A stretch of 57,652 nucleotides of DNA from Bacteroidia bacterium. GTDB taxonomy: Bacteria; Bacteroidota; Bacteroidia; SpSt-205. A program made the position numbers and the translations under genes. The DNA is taken from assembly GCA_025057135.1 (NCBI GenBank), contig JANWXY010000002.1, forward strand, positions 1-57,652. The letters run 5' to 3'. The notes beneath the pieces were generated by a model. It was not told the origin of the DNA. It saw only the letters and a program-made list of their open reading frames with translations, and made no database searches. Shown one piece after another: positions 38,815-47,401 of this stretch (positions are counted from its first letter, which is position 1; every line of letters starts with the position of its first letter).

Positions 38815-40811
38815 ATCGGCTTCTCTGGCTCGTCGGGGCAGGACTTTTTCTCGGCATTTGGCATTTCCTGACTGGATGGCAGCCCTCACTCACTGACGGG
38901 CATGTGTGGAAGCTTGCGGATAAGTGTGTATGGATTCTTGAAAATCCTCTGCCCTACTATACTGAAAGCGCTCTGCACAAGGGAGACGTCCTCCTGCGGA
39001 TAGACTACAAGCCTGTGTGCGAGTTGAAACAAATCCCCCCTCAGGAGGCTGCATACCGATTGTATCTCTATGAAGTACAGCGGGGCAGTAGTATTCATTT
39101 AGTCTTCGTAGAAAGCTTGCCTCCTTTTCCCTTAGGTTGGGCGAAGCATGATTTAGAATATCTCTGGACGGAATGGCTTCTATTAGGAGTGCTTGTAGGA
39201 GGGGTGCTTATTCTTCTTTTTACAGGTGAAGGGGAAGGCTGGCGAGAACGATGGATAGCCCGCATGGGACTTTTGGGGGGACTCACGGCCTTAGGGGGGC
39301 TATGGCTATTCTGGGCGCAACGGCTACCTAATAACTCTCCTCTGTATGCTCAAATAGCCCTATCAGCCTGGATGTGGTGGAGCGCATTCCGACTGATGTC
39401 TTTCTGGCGATATGCTCTACTTCTTTTACCTGCTGTTGTTCTGCCTCACTTTACTGAGGGAGCGGTGTCATGTGTATCGGCTGAGGCTATTCTGGGCCTG
39501 CTCTCCCTTACTTTGCCTCGCAGCTTCGCTGCGGCTCATACGGCTGCATGGATAGGATGGGTGGTTATCCGTTCGCCTCTTTTTCTGCCGATAATGGCGG
39601 GGATAGGTATAGCGAGCCATCTACCGGAGATGTACCGTTCTTGGCGGGTTTTACCTCCGGACACTATAGCTCTGCGATTATTAGCTCTCGGGATGAGCTT
39701 AGGGTCGTCGGTGTGGCATAACTCTCCCTCTGACAAGCTTCTGTGGGGAGTAGGTACTCTGGCGATCGGGCTTTTTGCGGTAGAGCTAATTCGTCAGTTT
39801 GTTCGGAGTCGGCAGCGCCGTGTACGCCTTCTTCAAGAACGCTTGCCCCGGCTATGGGAAAGAGTAGAAAAGAAGGACCTTATGGACTTCGCAGAGGAGA
39901 CTTTGCGCTCCTATGCAGGTATTCAGCAGATGCAAGTTTTCCAAGACCCCAATCCTACCATTCGTCCATGGCTTCGTCGCATGGGGGATGCTCCTCCTTT
40001 TTCTACGGAGTCTCTTTTATCTATGCCTGATGTGGCTTTGCCTTTGCCAGCGTATGGGTGGCTTCTGCTATGGGAAGGTGAATATCGTATGCGCATAGAT
40101 GATATGCATCGGCTTGTACCTTTTGCTGCGGGATTGAGCATTGCTCTACGGCATGCGGAGCTATTTGAAGCGGCTCGTGAAGCGCATTTATCAGCCTTGC
40201 GCGGTCAGCTCAGCCCTCATTTCCTCTTCAACGCCCTCAATACGCTGCAATCCCTGATCGGTGAAGACCCTGTACTGGCAGAGACGCTCATGAGCCGACT
40301 CGGAGCCCTGCTGAGGCGCACGCTTGTCCATGCCAAGCAGGTTACTGTTCCCTTAGTAGAGGAACTTACCCTCGTTCAGGACTACTTAGCTGTAGAGCAG
40401 CAGCGGTTTGGCAAGCGACTTGTAGTTCTGTGGGAAATTCCCGAGCCGTGTCCAGCTGTGGAAGTGCCACCCTTTTGCATTCAGCTCTTAGCGGAAAATG
40501 TCATAAAGCATGCGGTAAGCCGACTGACGCGTCCTGTACATCTCACCATCCGCATAACGGAGACGCCTCAGAGAATACAGATTGAAGTCATAGATGACGG
40601 CCCTGGAATAGACCCAGCCCAAGTAGATAAGAGTGTAGGCTTGTCCAATCTCACAACCCGCCTGCAACACCTGTACGGTGGAGCGGCCCGATTGACGGCG
40701 GAGCGGTTAGCGCCTGGGACACGAATCAGTATTGACCTTCCTCGTCCTTCTCTACCGATGGGCGTTCGTACTCATAATCAGGCAGCAAATCCGTCCGAAC
40801 ATGAGAAATGA
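38811..40811 (+). CDS. LytS-type (His_kinase PF06580) membrane sensor kinase
   Basis: A 666-residue sensor. An N-terminal membrane helix is followed by a PDZ-like module (about 55-105, 'ALHKGDVLLRIDYKPV') and a block of about seven further helices (about 120-325). A soluble segment (about 330-450) precedes the kinase core. There 'LRGQLSPHFLFNALNTLQSLI' carries the phospho-acceptor His, 'LLAENVIKHAV' is the N-box and 'VIDDGPGIDP' is a G-box. No LytTR response regulator is adjacent, so the partner is elsewhere. It starts at GTG 38811 inside the pyk stop. The last 28 codons overlap the 3' end of the DUF3276 gene on the other strand. The signal is unknown. Confidence 0.86.
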   Translation: MNRLLWLVGAGLFLGIWHFLTGWQPSLTDGHVWKLADKCVWILENPLPYYTESALHKGDVLLRIDYKPVCELKQIPPQEAAYRLYLYEVQRGSSIHLVFVESLPPFPLGWAKHDLEYLWTEWLLLGVLVGGVLILLFTGEGEGWRERWIARMGLLGGLTALGGLWLFWAQRLPNNSPLYAQIALSAWMWWSAFRLMSFWRYALLLLPAVVLPHFTEGAVSCVSAEAILGLLSLTLPRSFAAAHTAAWIGWVVIRSPLFLPIMAGIGIASHLPEMYRSWRVLPPDTIALRLLALGMSLGSSVWHNSPSDKLLWGVGTLAIGLFAVELIRQFVRSRQRRVRLLQERLPRLWERVEKKDLMDFAEETLRSYAGIQQMQVFQDPNPTIRPWLRRMGDAPPFSTESLLSMPDVALPLPAYGWLLLWEGEYRMRIDDMHRLVPFAAGLSIALRHAELFEAAREAHLSALRGQLSPHFLFNALNTLQSLIGEDPVLAETLMSRLGALLRRTLVHAKQVTVPLVEELTLVQDYLAVEQQRFGKRLVVLWEIPEPCPAVEVPPFCIQLLAENVIKHAVSRLTRPVHLTIRITETPQRIQIEVIDDGPGIDPAQVDKSVGLSNLTTRLQHLYGGAARLTAERLAPGTRISIDLPRPSLPMGVRTHNQAANPSEHEK

Positions 40812-41106
40812 CCTGATCCAGAGCCCGCTGAAACTTCACGAAGTCTTCCTTATACAGAAATAGCTTCTGTTTTTGGCTAACTTCGCCAGAAAAATCTCGT
40901 CGCGTCTCCGTGATAGTGATGTAATAATCGCGATTGCGCGTAGTCCGCACGTCAAAGATATAAGTTCGCTTTCCTGCGCGCACTTTGACTGAATACACCT
41001 CGCGTCCTTCCATAAACTTTTGACCTTCTTCAAAGGTACAACTTTTCTCGTATCGTGAGAGGGTGCTGTATTTTTGGGGCATGTTGCGATGTGGGATGCT
41101 GCTCAT
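40726..41106 (-). CDS. DUF3276 (PUR-alpha-like) nucleic-acid-binding protein
   Basis: A 126-residue protein from the ATG at 41106, which follows an AGGAG at 4 nt; a 118-residue form from 41082 is equally possible. The DUF3276 core 'REVYSVKVRAGKRTYIFDVRTTRNRDYYITITETRR' is present in two parts, followed by 'QKLFLYKEDFVKFQRALDQVI' and an acidic tail 'YEYERPSVEKDEEGQY'. This single-repeat PUR fold binds single-stranded DNA or RNA and is almost confined to Bacteroidota. The gene overlaps the kinase gene by 86 nt at its 3' end and the OmpA-like gene by 26 nt at its 5' end. Confidence 0.85.
   Translation of the reverse strand: MSSIPHRNMPQKYSTLSRYEKSCTFEEGQKFMEGREVYSVKVRAGKRTYIFDVRTTRNRDYYITITETRRDFSGEVSQKQKLFLYKEDFVKFQRALDQVISHVRTDLLPDYEYERPSVEKDEEGQY
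41069..41076 (+). promoter_or_regulatory. -7 promoter element of the OmpA-like operon
   Basis: The plus strand reads TATTTTTG, exact to TAnnTTTG, with a 4-nt spacer to the ATG at 41081. It lies within the 5' end of the divergent DUF3276 gene. Confidence 0.62.
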
Positions 41107-43396
41107 AGGACTCCTCTATGCCCAGCTTTTGAACCGCTCTGGCAAGGACAGTACTATCTTCATTTCGGGTCAGGTCTTCTTGCCTAACTATCCCATCGCT
41201 GCTTGTCGTAATCCCTGGGGTACTGCTGTGGCAGATTTTACCGGAGATGAGTGGGAGGATGTTCTTACAGCCTGCCGCTCAGATGGAAAACTTGCTCTCT
41301 ATGTGAATAATCGTCAGGCGGAATTTCCCAGAAACTTCACCTTCACTTCTCTGAAGGATGTCTGGAAGCCTCTGGCGATAGACCTCAATAACGACAAAGC
41401 TCTGGATGTGGTCGTAATTTCCTATGCAGAAGGAAAAGTAGGATGGCACCTGAATGACCGTCGGGGAAGTTTGCCCCTTGCGGGCTCTATTCCGGTGGGG
41501 AAGGGTCCGCATCACCTTATGCAGGCAGACTGGGATGGCGACGGGCGAATAGACATAGGAGTTGTTTGTCATGATGAGGGGAGCGTGCATCTCCTGCGGA
41601 ATGTCGGCGGCTCTCTACAAGGCTATAAAGTACTCAAGGCACTCAATCGCCCCCGTACTGCAGCCGTAGGGGATTTAGACATGGATGGCAAGCCTGACAT
41701 AATCGTAGGTGGAGAAGAGGGCTTTATTCTCATTTTTTACGGCAAAAATGGCTACACAGGGGAGGGACAGCGTCTGACTTCCCCTGCTTCTATATGGGCA
41801 TTAGATGTAGGCGATGTAAATAAAGACGGCCGCCCCGATATTGTTCTCGGGACATACATCGGCACTTCCATAGCGACTTTTCTAAATGCAGGCTACGGAA
41901 GGTGGGAAGAGCCTCGGGTTCAGCCCTCGGGCAACTATAACTTCACACTTTACTTAGGCGATTTTGACAAAGATGGAGACTTGGATGTAGTTACTGTCTC
42001 TGCTCGGGATAATGTCATCAATGTTCATCTAAATGATGGCAAGGGTAACTTTTCAGATCGTCATCGCATCGGTACGGGGCAGTGGCCGATTTCTCTCAGC
42101 CTCGGCGATGTAAATGGGGATGATAATGTGGATTTCATCACTACCTCTGTCCATGACCACGCCATAAATGTTCATCGGAATGTGCCCGTCAATCCACCCA
42201 AGCCAGTAATGATAGCCATAAGAGGCAGGCTTATAGATGGAGAAACGGGACAAGAAATCGCCGGCAATGTCTCCCTCATAGACACGACCGCCTTAGAAAA
42301 AGTTGGTGGGCGTGAAGAGGCATTCCAGGTGCAGCGTTATACGCCCGGGAAGCCTTTCCACTTTGAAGTGACAGGGGGACGCCATATCCTTTTGCTTAAG
42401 GGTACAGCGCCTGATTATCCCTCTGCCGAAGAGAGAATCGTCATACCAAGGCTTCAAGATATTCCAGATTCCATTCGCCAAAATGGTATAAATCGGGACT
42501 TGGTACTGCGGCGGGTGCAGCGGCTAAAGGTCTTTGGATACGTGACAGATGCGGATAAAAACACACCACTCGCAAATGCCATGGTGCGCCTCACCACTCA
42601 GGCAGGGGAGGTAATCGCCGAAATCAACACAAATGCGAAAGGATACTATGAGACCCAAGCGCCTATCGGAGTAAATCACCGCCTACAAGGCGAAGCCCAA
42701 GGCTATGAGCCAGCTTTGCAGATATTCTCTCTGGGTAGAGAGCATCATCCGCAGGGGCTGCGCGTAGACCTAACCTTGCATCCTGCGGCAGCTTCAAAGA
42801 CCTGCATTGAAGGAGTTGTCCTCAATCAAAATACACGCACTCCCGTGCAGAATGTAACGATATTCCTCATAGACCGCAGTGGAACCCGACGACGCATGAC
42901 TTCTCAAAGTAAAGGCAACTTCAAAGGCTGCCTGCCCGCAGGGTTTTATTATGTGGAAATCATTCAGAAAGGCTACTTTCCGTACCGAGACTCGGTAGAA
43001 ATACCAGAAGTCGGCACCAAGCGAGATTTTATGCTTACACCAGTAGAGACTGATAAGGCTATCGTGCTTCGGAATATCTACTTTGACTACGATAAAGCGA
43101 CCCTTCGTCCCGAATCCATGGATGAGTTAGAGCGAGTGGTCAAGTTTATGCGAGAAAATCCTTCCGTTCGAGTAGAGATTGCCGGGCATACCGACAGTGA
43201 TGGTTCTGATGCCTATAACTTACGGCTTTCTCAAGCACGGGCGCAGTCGGTCGTGGATTACCTCATTTCTCGGGGTATAGACTCTCATCGCTTGATAGCG
43301 AGGGGCTATGGTGAAAGTCGCCCCGTTGCCCCCAACGATACGCCTGAAAATAAACAGAAAAATCGCCGAACCGAACTCAAAATCCTTGGACTCTGA
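41081..43396 (+). CDS. OmpA-family protein with FG-GAP propeller and carboxypeptidase-regulatory-like domains
   Basis: A 771-residue envelope protein. The signal peptide is residues 1-15. Residues about 35-360 form a propeller of FG-GAP/VCBS calcium-binding repeats ('DWDGDGRIDIGVV', 'DLDMDGKPDIIVGG', 'DVNKDGRPDIVLG', 'DFDKDGDLDVVTVS', 'DVNGDDNVDFITTS'). Two or three carboxypeptidase-regulatory-like beta domains follow ('LKVFGYVTDADKNTPLANAMV', 'CIEGVVLNQNTRTPVQNVTIF' in part). The C-terminal OmpA domain has 'NIYFDYDKATLRPESMDELE', 'IAGHTDSDG', 'LSQARAQSVVDYLISRGI' and 'NRRTELKI', and binds peptidoglycan. The ATG at 41081 is chosen by the promoter element 4 nt upstream. It abuts the glycosyltransferase gene with no gap. 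Confidence 0.88.
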   Translation: MLRCGMLLIGLLYAQLLNRSGKDSTIFISGQVFLPNYPIAACRNPWGTAVADFTGDEWEDVLTACRSDGKLALYVNNRQAEFPRNFTFTSLKDVWKPLAIDLNNDKALDVVVISYAEGKVGWHLNDRRGSLPLAGSIPVGKGPHHLMQADWDGDGRIDIGVVCHDEGSVHLLRNVGGSLQGYKVLKALNRPRTAAVGDLDMDGKPDIIVGGEEGFILIFYGKNGYTGEGQRLTSPASIWALDVGDVNKDGRPDIVLGTYIGTSIATFLNAGYGRWEEPRVQPSGNYNFTLYLGDFDKDGDLDVVTVSARDNVINVHLNDGKGNFSDRHRIGTGQWPISLSLGDVNGDDNVDFITTSVHDHAINVHRNVPVNPPKPVMIAIRGRLIDGETGQEIAGNVSLIDTTALEKVGGREEAFQVQRYTPGKPFHFEVTGGRHILLLKGTAPDYPSAEERIVIPRLQDIPDSIRQNGINRDLVLRRVQRLKVFGYVTDADKNTPLANAMVRLTTQAGEVIAEINTNAKGYYETQAPIGVNHRLQGEAQGYEPALQIFSLGREHHPQGLRVDLTLHPAAASKTCIEGVVLNQNTRTPVQNVTIFLIDRSGTRRRMTSQSKGNFKGCLPAGFYYVEIIQKGYFPYRDSVEIPEVGTKRDFMLTPVETDKAIVLRNIYFDYDKATLRPESMDELERVVKFMRENPSVRVEIAGHTDSDGSDAYNLRLSQARAQSVVDYLISRGIDSHRLIARGYGESRPVAPNDTPENKQKNRRTELKILGL

Positions 43397-44347
43397 GTGG
43401 ATTTGTCCTTAGTTATTCCTGCCTACAATGAAGCGGAGTCGCTTCCAGAGCTGATACAGTGGATACACCGGGTGTGTGAGGGACGTTATGCCTGCTATGA
43501 GGTATGGGTAGTAGACGATGGGAGTACAGATGAAACATGGGCAGTGCTGGAAAAGCTTCATCAGAAGTATCCTTTTTTGCGAGCTGTTCGTTTCACTCGC
43601 AACTATGGCAAGTCTGCGGCGTTGCAGGTCGGTTTTCGTAAAGCCCAGGGGAGGGTTGTTATTACTCTGGATGCGGATTTGCAAGATTCCCCTGACGAAA
43701 TTCCAGCTCTGTATGACATGATAGTCCAGGAAGGGTACGACTTGGTGAGCGGTTGGAAAAAAAAGCGGCATGATCCCCTTTCTAAGCGTCTGCCCAGTAA
43801 GCTCTTCAATGCTGTGGTGCGGCTTTTCTCTGGCGTGCCTTTACATGACTTCAATAGTGGCATCAAGGCCTATCGGCTTCCTGTGGCCAAGTCTATAGAG
43901 CTTTACGGAGAAATGCACCGCTACATTCCCTATCTCGCCAAAGCTGCGGGATTCAAAAAAATCGGGGAGAAAATCGTCATGCACTATCCCCGTAAGTACG
44001 GACATACAAAGTTTGGCTGGGAACGCTTTCTTTACGGATTTTTAGACCTACTGACGGTCAGTTTTTTAGCCAAGTTTGGACGACGTCCCATGCATTTTTT
44101 TGGGGGACTGGGGGTTCTCGCATTTTTCATTGGTGCGGGCATTGTGGCGTGGCTGATTGCTGATAAGCTGCACCAGCTTCAGCTGCATGGTAGCGTGCGA
44201 AGAGAAGTGGTTCAGCAACCGCTATTTTATCTGGGATTGACCACTCTGTTGATCGGAGTTCAGCTTTTTCTGGCAGGATTCCTCGGAGAGCTAATGCTTC
44301 GTCAGTCTCCTACCCGAGATAACTACCTTATTGCAGAGGAGATATGA
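43397..44347 (+). CDS. Family 2 glycosyltransferase (polyprenyl-phosphate sugar type)
   Basis: A 316-residue membrane-bound glycosyltransferase. It begins 'LSLVIPAYNEAESLPEL', then 'VVDDGSTDETW' and the DxD-like 'ITLDADLQDSPDEIP'. 'FTRNYGKSAALQVGF', 'FNSGIKAYRL' and 'RYIPYLAKAAGFKKIGEKIV' follow. Two C-terminal membrane helices (about 235-255 and 270-295) resemble GtrB/DPM1-type enzymes that load a sugar onto undecaprenyl phosphate. The start is GTG at 43397 right after the OmpA-like stop. It overlaps the next gene by 4 nt. It may glycosylate envelope or surface components; the acceptor is unknown. Confidence 0.88.
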   Translation: MDLSLVIPAYNEAESLPELIQWIHRVCEGRYACYEVWVVDDGSTDETWAVLEKLHQKYPFLRAVRFTRNYGKSAALQVGFRKAQGRVVITLDADLQDSPDEIPALYDMIVQEGYDLVSGWKKKRHDPLSKRLPSKLFNAVVRLFSGVPLHDFNSGIKAYRLPVAKSIELYGEMHRYIPYLAKAAGFKKIGEKIVMHYPRKYGHTKFGWERFLYGFLDLLTVSFLAKFGRRPMHFFGGLGVLAFFIGAGIVAWLIADKLHQLQLHGSVRREVVQQPLFYLGLTTLLIGVQLFLAGFLGELMLRQSPTRDNYLIAEEI

Positions 44348-46221
44348 GTACGCTCTTATGGGGAGTAATATCTGCGGGTATAGGTGTGGGCTTTGCGATA
44401 TGGAGCTACTATAGGCTGCCTGTGAGGGTACCAAAAGGCTGGCTGTATATTCTCGGAGCGCTCCGAGCCGCTGCCGTATGGGCGATACTTTTTTTGTTGG
44501 GAGAGCCGATTCTAACGCAATTTGTCTCTCAGGAAGAAAAGCCCCTCGTTGTCCTTTTGGCTGATAATAGTCAGAGTGTGTTTTGGCAAAATGCCTTCCC
44601 CCTGCGCTCCTATGCCGAGGGGATAAATACACTTCGCCAGAGGTTAGAGGCGGGAGGCCTAAGGACTGTTCAATATGTGTTTGACGAGCGGCTTCAGTCA
44701 TGGGATAATCTAAACGGCCAAGGCAAGAAGAGCCAGCTCACTTTGAGTTTGCGGCAAAGCTTAGAACAGCATCCCGAAGCGACTGGAGTGATAGTTTTAT
44801 CTGACGGGAGAGAAAATGGGGAAACGGCGCCCCTACCTAAGGGTACGCCTATTTGGACTGTCGGCGTCGGGCCACCTCCGATAGAGGCAGACCCCGCCAT
44901 AGATGCTGTAGATTTACCGCCTTGGGTAGCAGAGGGTCGCCCTCTATCCATCCGAGTCCGGCTTCGAGCTATGAAAGAGCCAGCGACATTAGTTGTCTCT
45001 TATCCCAGAGGGCAGCAAAAGGCAGCAGTTCCCAGCGGAGCTCGGGAGGTCAGCCTGAGTATTCCTTCTCTCCCGGCTGGGATTCATCAACTGCGATTTC
45101 TATTAGAAGCTCGGAATGACCCCAATCCCGTTAATAATCTGCGTTCTGCGATTCTGGACGTGCAGCCGCAAGAGACGCGCATTTTCCTTTGGGCGGGAGA
45201 AATTACCCCTGACATAGCCTTTCTGAGGGCTCGCTTGGAGAGGTTGGGACGCGTTCAAGTCATAGCTGCCCGCAAACCCACCGGTTTCACGCTAAATCCT
45301 GATACTTTACGGTGGAACGCGCAGGACCTGCATGTTTTGTATAACTTCCCCCTTCGTCCAGAAGATGAACCCTGGGCAGATCGTCTTTGGCGAGAAAATT
45401 CTTTCTTACTTGTGAGTTGGGGGGCTGTGGAGCTGAGAGAGAGTTTTCGCCAAAATCTAAGTCTTCGGCAGAGGGGAGCCCTGGGGGCGCAAATGGTGCC
45501 CGGCGGTGCAACGATTTATCTCCATACAGATGAGGCTTCTTCAAACGCTGTCCCGATAGATTTAGGCTGGGGACGCCCAATAGGATATAGGCTCTACCGT
45601 GGCAATCGCCTTTACACGGTGCTTATGGGGGAGGGGTGGTGGCACCTGCGAGAATCCCCTCAGGCTGAGCTGGTATGGGATTCCGTCTTTTTCGCTCTCG
45701 TTCAAGAGGGATTGAGACTGCAGCGCACACGATGGATTTTTGCGCCCCAGAGAAATCCCCTCTCCATCGGTGAAGCTGCTGTATGGCAGGGAATCCTCCC
45801 ATCTGATGCCACCTTTATAGTGGCTGAGAAGCCTATTGCCCTGCGGGTTCGTCCAGATGGTCTTTCAGAAGCTATCTGGTTGCCAGATTCTGCGGGACTT
45901 TTTCCTTACCGAGTCATGCAAGGAAAAACTGTGCTTCTCACAGGAGCGCTACTCGTGGAGTCGCAAACGCCAGAGCTTCAAACGCTCGGTTTGGATAGCG
46001 CGTATCTGCGATTTATCGCCGGAAGTACGGGGGGGCGGTACATCCCTTGGGAGCAGTTATACACTCTGTCTGATACTCTGCGTAAGGTCCTTCCTGCTAC
46101 CGCCTTTCTAACTTCGCAGCGACTGACAATACCCTTTCATGAATGGGCTGTATGGCTGGCGCTTATCCTTTCTCTCCTGTCCATAGAATGGCTATTGCGG
46201 CGCTATGTGGGTTTGTACTGA
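44344..46221 (+). CDS. Membrane-anchored VWA-domain protein
   Basis: A 625-residue protein. Two N-terminal helices (about 5-22 and 33-60) precede a von Willebrand A-like domain with the MIDAS 'LADNSQSVFW' (D-x-S-x-S) and 'GVIVLSDGREN' (about 75-165). An extracytoplasmic Ig-like region follows, with a C-terminal helix 'WAVWLALILSLLSIEWLL' near the end. This layout is found in a common Bacteroidota family, related to MoxR-associated (BatA/BatB-like) proteins, that sits in the membrane. It overlaps the glycosyltransferase gene and the GldB-like gene. The role is inferred as assembly or sensing at the inner membrane. Confidence 0.78.
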   Translation: MSTLLWGVISAGIGVGFAIWSYYRLPVRVPKGWLYILGALRAAAVWAILFLLGEPILTQFVSQEEKPLVVLLADNSQSVFWQNAFPLRSYAEGINTLRQRLEAGGLRTVQYVFDERLQSWDNLNGQGKKSQLTLSLRQSLEQHPEATGVIVLSDGRENGETAPLPKGTPIWTVGVGPPPIEADPAIDAVDLPPWVAEGRPLSIRVRLRAMKEPATLVVSYPRGQQKAAVPSGAREVSLSIPSLPAGIHQLRFLLEARNDPNPVNNLRSAILDVQPQETRIFLWAGEITPDIAFLRARLERLGRVQVIAARKPTGFTLNPDTLRWNAQDLHVLYNFPLRPEDEPWADRLWRENSFLLVSWGAVELRESFRQNLSLRQRGALGAQMVPGGATIYLHTDEASSNAVPIDLGWGRPIGYRLYRGNRLYTVLMGEGWWHLRESPQAELVWDSVFFALVQEGLRLQRTRWIFAPQRNPLSIGEAAVWQGILPSDATFIVAEKPIALRVRPDGLSEAIWLPDSAGLFPYRVMQGKTVLLTGALLVESQTPELQTLGLDSAYLRFIAGSTGGRYIPWEQLYTLSDTLRKVLPATAFLTSQRLTIPFHEWAVWLALILSLLSIEWLLRRYVGLY

Positions 46222-47168
46222 TAGCTTGCCAATCTGAGGAAAGCCTTCCTGAGGTTCAGCTTTCCGTTTGGCGTGGTGAAATGGCTCTCCGTGGAGCTCG
46301 CTTATCTGCCGACGACTCCACGCGCTTGCGGAATTTTTTCTATGACTGCATCTATGAGGGGGACACTACTGTGCCTGATAGTATTTATCGGTATGACCTC
46401 ATGCAGTTTCGCACGGATAGCCTTTTCCAGTGGCTGATAGATACTGTACTTCGGCGCTATCCTCCGGCACATGATTTCGTCACACCCCTCAAGCCGCTTT
46501 TCAGCCGTTGGAAAGCTTTGTATCCCGAAGATTCACTTCCCCAAGTCGTGACCTTCGTGACGGGCTATGGGGCTATCGGGGCGCTCACGATGGAGCGAGA
46601 TATGTGCCAGTACTGCAAAAAGCATCTAATGATTGGCCTGCACTACTTTCTGACGGATACATTTGGGTTTTATCCGCCTGACTTGCCATACTTCATTCGG
46701 CGGAGGCTTACTGAGCCGCATATACCAGTATTTGTGGCGCTACGGCTGATTCGGAGCAAAATGCCCAATCTCACTCCTCGTCACTTGCCTAAGATGGTAG
46801 ATTACATGGTGTGGCATGGGATTCAGTTGTATGCGCTGGAGAAACTTCTACCAGATTCGCCTGACACTCTGAGACTTTTTTATACTCAGGGGCATATGGA
46901 TTGGCTGGCGGAGAATGCCCGAGCCGCCTATGCTGAACTTCTCCCGTACTTACATGAGAGTCGCTACTTTACGATACAGCCTTATATTGGGGAGGAGCCT
47001 TTCACGAAAGAGTTTGGGAAAGAATCTCCCCCTCGTCTGGGGTGGTATTTTGGCTGGCAAGCCGTTCGGAAGTATTCGGAAAGTAAGGATGTGTCTCTGC
47101 GTTCTCTTTTGGAGATGCCTGTGGAGAAATACGCAGAGATTTATGAAGCGTCGGGGTATCGTCCCTAA
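46188..47168 (+). CDS. gldB: GldB-like gliding motility lipoprotein
   Basis: A 326-residue lipoprotein. The N-terminus 'MAIAALCGFVLIAC' is a lipoprotein signal with lipidation at Cys14. The body fits GldB: 'PQVVTFVTGYGAIGALTME', 'LMIGLHYFLTDTFGFYPPDLPYFIRRRLTE' in two parts and 'PRHLPKMVDYMVWHGIQLYALEKLLPD' in two parts. 'LFYTQGHMDWLAENARAAYAELLPYLH' and 'PRLGWYFGWQAVRKYSE' close it. GldB is required for gliding motility in Flavobacterium and is linked to T9SS function. I place the start at 46188, overlapping the VWA gene by 34 nt; a frame start at 46143 lacks a signal. It ends the operon begun at 41081. Confidence 0.83.
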   Translation: MAIAALCGFVLIACQSEESLPEVQLSVWRGEMALRGARLSADDSTRLRNFFYDCIYEGDTTVPDSIYRYDLMQFRTDSLFQWLIDTVLRRYPPAHDFVTPLKPLFSRWKALYPEDSLPQVVTFVTGYGAIGALTMERDMCQYCKKHLMIGLHYFLTDTFGFYPPDLPYFIRRRLTEPHIPVFVALRLIRSKMPNLTPRHLPKMVDYMVWHGIQLYALEKLLPDSPDTLRLFYTQGHMDWLAENARAAYAELLPYLHESRYFTIQPYIGEEPFTKEFGKESPPRLGWYFGWQAVRKYSESKDVSLRSLLEMPVEKYAEIYEASGYRP

Positions 47169-47190
47169 GCTTGCGATAATGGAAATGTAT

Positions 47191-47198
47191 TACCTTTG
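47191..47198 (+). promoter_or_regulatory. -7 promoter element of the tRNA pair
   Basis: TACCTTTG, exact to TAnnTTTG, ends 8 nt before the tRNA-Tyr 5' end. The same arrangement is seen for SRP RNA, with 3 nt. Confidence 0.7.
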
Positions 47199-47206
47199 CA
47201 CCTCAC

Positions 47207-47289
47207 GGGGAGTTGCCGGAGCGGTCAAACGGGCCTGACTGTAAATCAGGTGGCACTTGCCTACGGAGGTTCGAATCCTCCACTCCCCA
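47207..47289 (+). tRNA. tRNA-Tyr (GTA)
   Basis: 83 nt. The acceptor GGGGAGT pairs with ACTCCCC (discriminator A), the anticodon GTA is at 47241-47243, and a long variable arm 'TGGCACTTGCCTAC' is typical of class II tRNA-Tyr. The T-arm has TTCGAAT. The 3' CCA is not encoded. It is followed 3 nt later by tRNA-Gly. Confidence 0.97.
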
Positions 47290-47292
47290 CCT

Positions 47293-47365
47293 GCGGGAGT
47301 AGCTCAGCCGGTAGAGCATCAGCCTTCCAAGCTGAGGGCCGCGGGTTCGAATCCCGTCTCCCGCT
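47293..47365 (+). tRNA. tRNA-Gly (TCC)
   Basis: 73 nt. The acceptor GCGGGAG pairs with CTCCCGC (discriminator T), the anticodon TCC is at 47326-47328 and the T-arm contains TTCGAAT. It reads GGA/GGG codons. The CCA end is not encoded. It is probably cotranscribed with tRNA-Tyr. Confidence 0.96.
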
Positions 47366-47371
47366 CAAAAA

Positions 47372-47393
47372 GTCACCTGAGGTGACCTTATTT
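47372..47393 (+). terminator. Terminator after the tRNA pair
   Basis: GTCACC (47372-47377) pairs with GGTGAC (47381-47386) around a 3-nt loop, followed by CTTATTT. The T-run is interrupted, so this is a moderate call. Confidence 0.55.
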
Positions 47394-47401
47394 CTCGGGC
47401 A

